Assembly: GCA_051003695.1 (NCBI GenBank)
Contig: JBPCLB010000057.1
Location: forward strand, 1-7,954
Length of the DNA stretch: 7,954 nucleotides
Source of the DNA: Gaiella sp051003695
Lineage (GTDB): Bacteria; Actinomycetota; Thermoleophilia; Gaiellales; Gaiellaceae
Reading direction: 5' to 3'
The notes below the pieces were generated by a model that was given only the letters and a program-made list of their open reading frames with translations, searched no databases and was not told the DNA's origin. Made by a program: the position numbers and the translations under genes. This document shows positions 1 through 5,785 of the stretch, piece by piece (within the stretch, counting starts at the first letter, position 1; the number at the start of each line of letters is the position of its first letter).

Positions 1-773
1 CGAGCAGAGGCGCGCTGTTCCAAGGGATCCGCTCGGTCGAGCGCGACTGGGTCGACCGTGCCGTCCCCGCCGGGAAAGAGGTCGTCGTGCTCTGGACGGG
101 AGCACCCGACCGTTTCACCGTCAATCAAAGCGAGTTCTTCAATCGCCGTGTAAGGCGCGTCTTCTACACGGGGACGCCGACGCCGGGAGGGATCGCCGAG
201 ATTGCCGTTACGCGCTCCTCTGACGGCGGCTTCCCGGTGACCCGGGAGGGTGTCTACACCATGCGAAACGACGGAGTCGTGAGGGCGCCGTACGCATTGC
301 TCGACGGCTCCGTCACACCAGACGGCGAGGTCGTCGAGCGTGACGAGGGCACCGGGATTGCGCTCTGGCGACTGACCGGACCGCTCTCGCAGCGAGCGAG
401 TGTCACCGGCCTCTACGCGGGTGACACGTGGTCTGGGCCGCGGGTTCGCTGGCGACTCCTGCGCTGCCGGTCGGGGACGCTGACGGTGACGTTCCACAGC
501 GACCCCTCGCTCTTCGAGGATCAGCAGCAGCTCGAGGCGCGCCCCCTTGCGGCTCGACCAAGACGGGCGGGCGTTCGCGTGTTGGCCTTCGGGCGGCCGA
601 GCGCGGAACGGAGCTCGATCGAGGTTCCGGTCGCAGCGGGGGCGCACGGCAGCTGCGTCGTCGACTTCAGGGTGACACCGACGGCGATTCCGTCAGAGGT
701 GATTCCGGGCTCGACCGACGACCGCGAGCTAGGCCTCCATTTCGACGCGTTCGCCTACGAGCCGAGCCGATGA
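1..773 (+). CDS. C-terminal part of a GT-C/GT39-like membrane protein (5' end outside window)
   Basis: The reading frame is open from the left edge (first full codon at 3) to the TGA at 771-773, giving 256 residues. A GTG at 87 could be read as a start, but the frame continues upstream with homologous sequence, so I treat this as the tail of a longer gene. The tail matches the last ~255 residues of the 734-residue membrane protein encoded at 5748-7952. Both share DWVDRAV (here 45-65), then EFFNR versus EFWNR followed by a basic and aromatic stretch, then a beta-rich region, and near the end a segment of the type P-x(6)-GSxxxRxLG. No transmembrane segment is visible, so this part probably folds as a soluble domain outside the membrane, by analogy with the paralogue. 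The function of the missing N-terminal part (sugar transfer from a polyprenyl-phosphate donor) is inferred only from that paralogue. A stand-alone beta-sandwich protein is less likely. Confidence 0.7.
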   Translation, partial: SRGALFQGIRSVERDWVDRAVPAGKEVVVLWTGAPDRFTVNQSEFFNRRVRRVFYTGTPTPGGIAEIAVTRSSDGGFPVTREGVYTMRNDGVVRAPYALLDGSVTPDGEVVERDEGTGIALWRLTGPLSQRASVTGLYAGDTWSGPRVRWRLLRCRSGTLTVTFHSDPSLFEDQQQLEARPLAARPRRAGVRVLAFGRPSAERSSIEVPVAAGAHGSCVVDFRVTPTAIPSEVIPGSTDDRELGLHFDAFAYEPSR

Positions 774-825
774 CGTTCCCCGTGCTCCCGGCGCGATGCT
801 GGGTGAGTCGAAGGCGGACAGGGGC
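774..825. other. 52-base intergenic gap, the only one in the window
   Basis: This gap separates the stop of the first gene from the chosen start of the glycosyltransferase operon. I see no convincing -35/-10 pair, no hairpin followed by a T-run and no repeat in it. It holds the likely ribosome binding site at 811-818. The operon may be read through from the upstream gene, or its promoter may not be recognisable by eye. Confidence 0.5.
811..818 (+). promoter_or_regulatory. Ribosome binding site deciding the ATG at 826
   Basis: AAGGCGGA differs at one position from a strong Shine-Dalgarno sequence (AAGGAGGA) and ends 7 bases before the ATG at 826. The competing in-frame ATG at 796 has no purine-rich stretch at the right distance. 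This favours 826, which also gives the family-typical N-terminus MRIVVDVSPL. Confidence 0.6.
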
Positions 826-1899
826 ATGAGAATCGTCGTCGACGTCTCGCCGCTCTCGCATCCCCGCACAGGGGTCGGGAACTACATTCGTGGCTCGCTG
901 GCCGGCCTCGTCGAAGCCGCCGCCGGCCGGCACGAGGTGATCGCATTCGCGCCGACGAGCCTCGCGGGCCCGAAGCGGATCCGCGCGGCGCTTGCCGGGA
1001 TCGCCGTCGAGACGAGGCTCGTGCCGGTGCCCGCCTCGCACGCCCTCCGCACGGCCTGGAGCCGCGCCGGCCGGCCGGCGGTCGAGCTGCTCGCCGGGCG
1101 CCTCGACGCGTTCCTCTTCAGCGAGTGGATGTATCCGGCGCAACGGCAGGGCGTCCGGGCGACGATCTTCCACGACCTCGTGCCGCTCCATCATCCGGAG
1201 TGGTGTACGCCGCGCACGATCTCGATGCATACACACAAGGCGCGCAACGCGGCGGAGACGTGCCACGTCCTGGTCGCCAACTCACGGTTCACCGCCGCCG
1301 ATCTGGAGACGACGCTGGGCATCCCACCCGACCGGATCGTGCTCGGCCATCCGGGACTCACGCCGGGACTCACGCCCGACGGGCCGCGAGCCGACCTGCC
1401 GTCCGGGACGGTGCTCGGCCTGGGCACGATCGAGCCACGCAAGAACATCGCGCGGCTCGTGGAGGCCTGGCGCCTGCTGGACGGCAGCCTCGGTCTCACG
1501 CTCGCCGGGGGTGAGGGCTGGGGCGATCGACCGGAGCTCGCCGATCCGCGAATCCGCAGGGTCGGCTACGTCGCCGACGCCGATGTGGCCGCCCTGTACC
1601 GCGGCGCTGGGGTGCTCGTCTATCCCTCGCTCTACGAGGGTTTCGGGATGCCGATCGTCGAGGCGATGGCCTGCGGCACTCCCGTCGTCGCGTCGAATCA
1701 CGCCTCGCTGGACGACGCGTGCGGTGATGCCGCGATCAGGGTCGATCCGACCGATCCGACCGCGATCGCAGCCGGAATCCGTGAGGCCGTCGCGCGGCGT
1801 GACGAGCTCGTTCGGCTTGGCCTTACGCACGCCCGTCGGTTCTCGTGGGCGCGGACGGGCGCCGCGATCCTCGAGGCGCTGGAGCGCGCGCGGTCGTGA
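826..1899 (+). CDS. GT4 family glycosyltransferase (GT-B fold), first of three
   Basis: This 357-residue protein is a retaining GT-B glycosyltransferase of the GT4 (GT1-like, RfaB/WcaI) type. It should transfer a sugar from a nucleotide donor in the cytoplasm or at the inner membrane face. Visible motifs are the N-terminal beta strand and loop MRIVVDVSPL with TGVGNY at 15-20, FHD at 115-117, SRF at 153-155, GTIEPRKN at 200-207 opening the donor-binding domain, and the E-x7-E motif E271/E279 in YEGFGMPIVEAMACGTPVV. Its length is usual for the family. I chose ATG 826 over the in-frame ATG 796 because of the ribosome binding site and the family-typical N-terminus. Its TGA overlaps the GTG of the Nudix gene. 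It is closest in the window to the product of 2336-3304, with near-identical donor-site sequence. Donor and acceptor cannot be told from sequence. Confidence 0.92.
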   Translation: MRIVVDVSPLSHPRTGVGNYIRGSLAGLVEAAAGRHEVIAFAPTSLAGPKRIRAALAGIAVETRLVPVPASHALRTAWSRAGRPAVELLAGRLDAFLFSEWMYPAQRQGVRATIFHDLVPLHHPEWCTPRTISMHTHKARNAAETCHVLVANSRFTAADLETTLGIPPDRIVLGHPGLTPGLTPDGPRADLPSGTVLGLGTIEPRKNIARLVEAWRLLDGSLGLTLAGGEGWGDRPELADPRIRRVGYVADADVAALYRGAGVLVYPSLYEGFGMPIVEAMACGTPVVASNHASLDDACGDAAIRVDPTDPTAIAAGIREAVARRDELVRLGLTHARRFSWARTGAAILEALERARS

Positions 1900-2339
1900 G
1901 CGACACCCGCAGACCCGAGGAGGTTGCGATCGTCGTCAAGCGACCGGGGCTCGCGGCAGACGAGTATCTCGTGCTCTTGCGTTCCCCGGAGAAGCTCGGG
2001 TACTGGCACCTGGTCGCGGGCGGGGTCGAATGGGACGAAGAGCCGGTGGTGGCCGCAGCGCGCGAGCTCGCCGAGGAGACCGGGCTTCGCGCCGCCCCCG
2101 CCCCGCTCGGCGACGTCCTCGCGTACGACCTCGCAGGCGACCCCGAGTCTGTGCGCGCGCGGTTTCCGGCCGGCACCGAGCGGATTGCGGTGTGGACGTT
2201 CGTCGTGGAGGCGCCTGCCGGCTGGGAGCCGGAGCTCGACGACGAGCACGTCGACCACCGCTGGCTTCCGGCCGAGGCGGCAATCGCACTGCTGCACTAT
2301 CCCGAGCCGCGAGCCGCGGTGCGCAGGGCTGCGACGTGA
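1896..2339 (+). CDS. Nudix hydrolase
   Basis: This 147-residue protein carries a perfect Nudix box, G-x5-E-x7-REL-x-EE-x-GL, at residues 42-64 (G42, E48, R56, E57, E60, E61, G63). The glutamates in this box bind the metal that drives cleavage of a nucleoside diphosphate linked to another group. Before the box is a beta strand with YWHLVAGG, as in the Nudix enzymes often annotated as dATP or dihydroneopterin-triphosphate pyrophosphohydrolase. The start is GTG 1896, overlapping the TGA of the previous gene; the frame is also open further upstream, but that would overlap the glycosyltransferase by 50 or more bases. A weak GGAG lies at 1881-1884. Because it sits among glycosyltransferases, a nucleotide-sugar or a nucleotide by-product is a possible substrate, but this is inference. 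GDP-mannose mannosyl hydrolases, the known Nudix enzymes of glycan loci, have an altered box, and this one is canonical. Confidence 0.93.
   Translation: MSDTRRPEEVAIVVKRPGLAADEYLVLLRSPEKLGYWHLVAGGVEWDEEPVVAAARELAEETGLRAAPAPLGDVLAYDLAGDPESVRARFPAGTERIAVWTFVVEAPAGWEPELDDEHVDHRWLPAEAAIALLHYPEPRAAVRRAAT
2325..2328 (+). promoter_or_regulatory. Ribosome binding site for the second GT4 gene
   Basis: AGGG lies 7 bases before the GTG at 2336, inside the 3' end of the Nudix gene. It supports the overlapping start over internal alternatives. It is short, so translational coupling probably contributes as well. Confidence 0.4.
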
Positions 2340-3304
2340 GGGTGGGCATCGACACGAGCCCGCTCGAGCAGACACGCGCGGGGACGGCCCGACACGTGCG
2401 CGGGTTGCTCGGGGCACTCTGCGGCCGCCCGGGACTCGAGCTCTTCGGCCTGAGCAGCGCCGGCAGCGGCAGACTCGCATCCGTTCGTCGCGACGCGCTC
2501 TGGTACCCGTTCCGGCTCGGCCGAGGCGCAGCCGGGCTCGACCTGCTCCACTGCACGACGTTCCGGGCGCCGCTGCGCCCTCGAATGCCGCTCGTCGTCA
2601 CGGTTCACGATGCCGGCGTGCTCCGCCACCCGGAGGCGTTTCCCCGCTGGCACCGCACGACGGGGGCCGCCGCGCTGCGCTCCGCGGTCGGGGTCGCCGA
2701 TGCCGTCGTCGCCGTCTCCGACTTCACGCGCGACGAGCTCGTCGAGCTGCTCGCCGTCCCGGCGGAACGGATCCGGGTCGTCCCGAACGGCGTCGAGCCC
2801 GTGTTCACGGCACATGGGGCGGCGGCAGCCGGTGACTACGTGGTCGCGGTCGGTACGCTCGAGCCGCGGAAGAACCTCGCTCGGGTCGTCGCGGGAGCAC
2901 GACTCGCCGGAGTCGAGCTTCGCATCGCCGGGATGGCCGGGTGGGGCGCAGTGCGCGTCGACGGCTGGGTCGGCGAGCCAACGGACGAGGCGCTTGCGAC
3001 GCTCTACCGCGGCGCGCGCTGCCTCGTCTATCCGTCGCTCTACGAGGGCTTCGGGATTCCCGTGCTCGAGGCGATGGCGTGCGGTACCCCGGTCGTCACG
3101 AGCCGTGGGGGGGCGACCGAGGAGATCGCAGGCGGCGCGGCGGTGCTCGTCGACCCGCACGACGCTGCCTCGATCGCGGCGGGTATCGAGGAGGCCTCCG
3201 CGCGCCGCTCGGAGCTCGTACCGCTCGGGCTCGCGCGTGCGGCGTCGTTCAGGTGGGATGCCGCCGCGGACGCGGTGGAAACGCTCTGGCGCGAGCTCGC
3301 GTGA
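2336..3304 (+). CDS. GT4 family glycosyltransferase (GT-B fold), second of three
   Basis: This 322-residue GT4 enzyme starts with MRVGIDTSPL and the loop RAGTARH (14-20). It then shows HDAG at 91-94, VSDFT at 127-131, VVPNGVEP at 148-155, GTLEPRKN at 173-180 and the E-x7-E motif E237/E245 in YEGFGIPVLEAMACGTPVV. It is somewhat shorter than typical GT4 enzymes (~350-400), mostly because the N-terminal acceptor-side domain is compact. The donor side is almost the same as in the product of 826-1899 (both read LVYPSLYEGFG), suggesting the same or a similar donor and a different acceptor. The GTG start at 2336 overlaps the Nudix stop by 4 bases; the frame is open far upstream, but that part lies over the Nudix and first GT4 genes and is not real coding sequence. 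The stop overlaps the next GTG. Confidence 0.92.
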   Translation: MRVGIDTSPLEQTRAGTARHVRGLLGALCGRPGLELFGLSSAGSGRLASVRRDALWYPFRLGRGAAGLDLLHCTTFRAPLRPRMPLVVTVHDAGVLRHPEAFPRWHRTTGAAALRSAVGVADAVVAVSDFTRDELVELLAVPAERIRVVPNGVEPVFTAHGAAAAGDYVVAVGTLEPRKNLARVVAGARLAGVELRIAGMAGWGAVRVDGWVGEPTDEALATLYRGARCLVYPSLYEGFGIPVLEAMACGTPVVTSRGGATEEIAGGAAVLVDPHDAASIAAGIEEASARRSELVPLGLARAASFRWDAAADAVETLWRELA

Positions 3305-4332
3305 GGCTCGTCGTCGTCGATGCCGACGTTCTCGGCCGGGAACGCACCGGAGATGAGACCTACGTGCGCAACCTCCTCCGCGAGCTGCCTCGACCTGCTG
3401 CGGAGGCAGGTCTGCGGATCGCCGCCGTGACCCGTCGACTCGAGCTCGTTCCGGCCGGTGTGGAGGCGATCGAGCTCAGGACGCGGTCGCAGGAGCTCCG
3501 CATGGCTTGGACGCTCTCACGCCTGCTCCGCGAGCGCGAGGCGGACCTGGTGCACACGCAGTACGCCCTGCCGCTCCGGTGCCCGTGTCCCGCTGTCGTC
3601 ACGATCCACGACCTCTCGTTCGAGCACGATTCGGCGCTGATGGCGAGACGCGACCGCTTCGTGTTCAGGCGCGTCGTCCCGCGGGCTGCGCGGGGAGCCG
3701 CGCGCGTGCTGACCGTGTCGGAGCGCACGAAGCGCGACCTCGGACACCGCTACGACCTCCCGCCCGATGGAATCGTCGTCACCCCGAACGGCGTCGATCC
3801 GGCGTTCGTGCCCGGAGAGGGTGCTCGCAACAGACTGTCACAAACCCGGTACGCGCTCGCGGTGGGCGCGATCCAGCCGCGAAAGCACCAACTCGCTGCG
3901 CTCGCGGCGGCTCGGGAGGTCGGTCTCGAGCTCGTCGTCGCCGGGCCGATGAAGGACGAGCGCGTCGCGGCCGAGCTCCGCTCAGGGGGAGCGCGACTCG
4001 AGGGTTACGTCACGACCGAGCGTCTCGCGGAGCTGTATCGGGGAGCGGAATGCCTCGTGCAGCCGTCGCGCCACGAGGGTTTCGGGCTGCCCGTCGTCGA
4101 AGCGATGGCATCCGGCACCCCGGTCGTGATCGTGCCCGAGCCCGCGCTCGTCGAGGTCGCCGGCGAGGCTGCCGTGATCGTGCCCGAGGAGGAGCTCGCC
4201 GCAGGGATCCGTCGCGCGCTCGACGAGCGTGTGCGCCTCGTCGCCGCGGGGCTCGAGCGGGCGCAGGCCTTCTCGTGGGCGCGAACCGCCGAGGAGACCG
4301 TCCGCGTCTACCTGGAGGCTCTCGGGCGGTGA
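3301..4332 (+). CDS. GT4 family glycosyltransferase (GT-B fold), third of three
   Basis: This 343-residue GT4 enzyme begins MRLVVVDADVLGRERTGDETYVRNLL, so TGDETY takes the place of the TGVGNY loop. It then has TIHDLSF at 101-107, VSERTKRDL at 139-147, TPNGVDPAF at 161-169, GAIQPRKH at 189-196 and the E-x7-E motif E259/E267. It is the most divergent of the three: GT(I/L)EPRKN becomes GAIQPRKH, and YPSLYEGFG becomes QPSRHEGFG. These changes fall in the donor-binding half and hint at a different nucleotide-sugar. The GTG start at 3301 overlaps the previous TGA and no strong ribosome binding site precedes it, so coupled translation is likely. Its own stop overlaps the GT2 start. Family assignment is firm; specificity is unknown. 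Confidence 0.92.
   Translation: MRLVVVDADVLGRERTGDETYVRNLLRELPRPAAEAGLRIAAVTRRLELVPAGVEAIELRTRSQELRMAWTLSRLLREREADLVHTQYALPLRCPCPAVVTIHDLSFEHDSALMARRDRFVFRRVVPRAARGAARVLTVSERTKRDLGHRYDLPPDGIVVTPNGVDPAFVPGEGARNRLSQTRYALAVGAIQPRKHQLAALAAAREVGLELVVAGPMKDERVAAELRSGGARLEGYVTTERLAELYRGAECLVQPSRHEGFGLPVVEAMASGTPVVIVPEPALVEVAGEAAVIVPEEELAAGIRRALDERVRLVAAGLERAQAFSWARTAEETVRVYLEALGR
4314..4318 (+). promoter_or_regulatory. Ribosome binding site for the GT2 gene
   Basis: GGAGG lies 10 bases before the GTG at 4329, within the end of the third GT4 gene. It is the best Shine-Dalgarno sequence in the operon and supports the overlapping GTG start. Confidence 0.5.
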
Positions 4333-5090
4333 AGATCTCCGCCGTCGTCGTCTCGCACGGGCACGCCGCGGAGGTGGCGTTGCTCGTGCCGCTGCTCTTG
4401 CCGCAGGTCGACGAGCTCGTCGTCGTCGCCAATCTGCCGGGCTCGCTGCCCGACCGACTCACGTCGGCCGTACGCGTGCTCGAGAACGGTCGACCAAGGT
4501 CTCTTGCGGCAAACGTCAATCTCGGCATCGCAGCGACGAGCGGCGCCTACGTGCTCAACGCCAACCCGGACACGATGCCCGGCCCGGACGCGGTCGCCTC
4601 GCTCGCGGTGGTGCTCGACGGACGTCCTCGCGCCGGAATCGCGGGGCCGGCCATGCTCTGGCCCGATGGGTCCCCGCAACCGTCGCGTCGCCGCTTCCCG
4701 ACCGTGGGCGGCACCCTCGTCAGACGTACCCCATTGCGGCTGCTGTGGTCGCCCTACGAGCAGCAGCGTGACCATTACACGCTCGAGCTTCACCCGACCG
4801 AGCCGATCGAGGCCGATTGGATGCTTGGCGGCTTTCTGCTCCAGCGACGAACGATGCTCGACGAGCTCGCCGGCTGGGACGTCGGCTACCGGCACTACGT
4901 CGAGGACATCGACCTCTCGTACCGAGCGATGAAGGCCGGGTGGGAGCGGTGGTACGTGCCGGACGCAGTCGTGCGCCACGCGTATGCCGCGGTGATCGAC
5001 CGCCGGTTTTTCTCGCGACATACGATCTGGCACGCCCGAGGCATGGCGCGTTTCGTTCGCAAGCATCCGGAGACCCTCGCCCGCCTGTGA
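4329..5090 (+). CDS. GT2 family glycosyltransferase, WbbL/rhamnosyltransferase-like
   Basis: This 253-residue protein has the GT-A fold of inverting GT2 enzymes that add rhamnose or other sugars in cell-envelope glycans. It opens with MKISAVVVSHGH. LAANVNLGI at 59-67 matches the usual Gx(N)xGxN-like stretch, and NANPDT at 77-82 stands where the metal-binding DxD motif sits, in the NPD form common in WbbL-like enzymes. LGGFLLQRR at 166-174 is the usual acceptor-side strand, and VEDIDLSYR at 191-199 supplies the catalytic-base region (ED-D). One oddity is that VVVANLPGS at 31-39 replaces the usual VDNxS, so the acidic residue expected to contact the nucleotide base is missing. There are no membrane segments, so it is probably cytoplasmic or peripheral. 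The GTG start is set by the 4-base overlap and by GGAGG upstream; its stop overlaps the methyltransferase start. Rhamnose as donor is only a guess. Confidence 0.88.
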   Translation: MKISAVVVSHGHAAEVALLVPLLLPQVDELVVVANLPGSLPDRLTSAVRVLENGRPRSLAANVNLGIAATSGAYVLNANPDTMPGPDAVASLAVVLDGRPRAGIAGPAMLWPDGSPQPSRRRFPTVGGTLVRRTPLRLLWSPYEQQRDHYTLELHPTEPIEADWMLGGFLLQRRTMLDELAGWDVGYRHYVEDIDLSYRAMKAGWERWYVPDAVVRHAYAAVIDRRFFSRHTIWHARGMARFVRKHPETLARL

Positions 5091-5785
5091 GTGACCCCGA
5101 CCCCGCGAAGCTCGAGCAGTACGCGCGCAAGGCGGCAGGCTGGTCGGAGGACGAGTACGCCGACCCGGTCGCCTATCTCGCACACCGTGCCGAGCTCGTC
5201 GTCAGCCTGGGCCCGCGGCTCGAGGCGCGCGACGAGGTGCTCGACCTCGCGTGCGGCGACGGCGGGCTCGGTGTCGTGCTACTCGCGCGTGGCTACCGCT
5301 ATCGCGGCGTCGACACCGAGCCGGCGATGGTCGAGGCCGCGCGCGCCCGTCTCGATCCGGTCGCCGGAATCGAGCTGGGCGACCTCGACGCCTACGCTCC
5401 GCCGCACGCCGTCGCGGCAACCACCGTCTTCCGTGCCATCTACTACGCGCGCGACCGTAAGGCATTTTTCTCACGGGTCGCCGAGTTCACCGAGCGCAAG
5501 CTCGTCTTCGACCTCAATCCGCGTCAGTATCCGCTCGAGCCGATTCGCGACGAGCTGCGCGCCGCCGGTTTCACGCGCATCGATCTGCGCCCGTTCTTCG
5601 TACCGCAGACGGTCAGGCTCCCGCGGCCGGCGCTCGTCGCGCTTCGCCTGGCCGAGCGAACAGGACCGCTGGCCCGCTTGGCGCTCCGCCGACGCTTCAC
5701 GTACGTCGTTGCTGCGAGCCGGCTCCAGAGTGGGCCGGGCCAAGAGCCTACGAGCCGGGTGCGCCCGGGAGCACGGCGAAGCTGA
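5087..5785 (+). CDS. Class I SAM-dependent methyltransferase
   Basis: This 232-residue protein has the SAM-binding motif I VLDLACGDGGLG at 51-62, followed by an acidic strand end GVDTEP at 74-79. Further core elements are an aspartate-rich segment (GDLDAY, 98-103), the stretch FRAIYYARD at 115-123, and KLVFDLNP at 138-145. Methyltransferases of this type in glycan operons often methylate a sugar hydroxyl or a lipid-linked intermediate; that role is inferred from the neighbours. The Rossmann core appears to end near residue 212 (TYVVAASR), after which a low-complexity Arg/Gly/Pro/Ser tail runs to the stop. The tail is partly encoded inside the overlap with the convergent gene. The GTG start at 5087 overlaps the GT2 stop by 4 bases; the nearest GTG at 5091 is in another frame. 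It is the last gene of the operon. Methylation of a quinone or small molecule is an alternative. Confidence 0.88.
   Translation: MSDPDPAKLEQYARKAAGWSEDEYADPVAYLAHRAELVVSLGPRLEARDEVLDLACGDGGLGVVLLARGYRYRGVDTEPAMVEAARARLDPVAGIELGDLDAYAPPHAVAATTVFRAIYYARDRKAFFSRVAEFTERKLVFDLNPRQYPLEPIRDELRAAGFTRIDLRPFFVPQTVRLPRPALVALRLAERTGPLARLALRRRFTYVVAASRLQSGPGQEPTSRVRPGARRS
5748..5785. other. 38-base overlap of convergent 3' ends
   Basis: The methyltransferase reads through to the TGA at 5783-5785, while the - strand membrane protein gene ends at the TAG complementary to 5748-5750. The last ~12 codons of each gene therefore share these bases. A small perfect hairpin (CCGGG, 4-base loop, CCCGG, 5755-5768) lies here but has no T-run on either side, so I do not call it a terminator. 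Confidence 0.85.

Noticed and set aside
796..825. Earlier ATG at 796 as the start of the first GT4 gene
   Set aside because: It adds ten residues (MLGESKADRG) before the family-typical N-terminus and has no ribosome binding site, whereas the ATG at 826 has a good one at 811-818.
1351..1374. Perfect 12-base tandem repeat (CCGGGACTCACG twice) encoding GLTPGLTP in the first GT4 gene
   Set aside because: At first it looks like a small duplication, but this stretch aligns with the second GT4 (VVPNGVEPVFTAHG) without a gap, so it does not add length. It is probably chance or local drift at the G-V-x-P hinge.
1744..1761. Perfect 9-base tandem repeat (GATCCGACC twice) encoding DPTDPT in the first GT4 gene
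   Set aside because: The second GT4 has the same length here (VDPHDAASI), so it is not an insertion. Short codon repeats are expected at high GC.
992..2335. Long open + frame running into the second GT4 gene, giving a 770-codon reading frame in total
   Set aside because: The part before 2336 is Arg/Ser/Pro-rich, shows no family motif and overlaps the first GT4 and Nudix genes, both of which have clear motifs. It is open only because stop codons are rare at this GC content. The real gene begins at the GTG at 2336.
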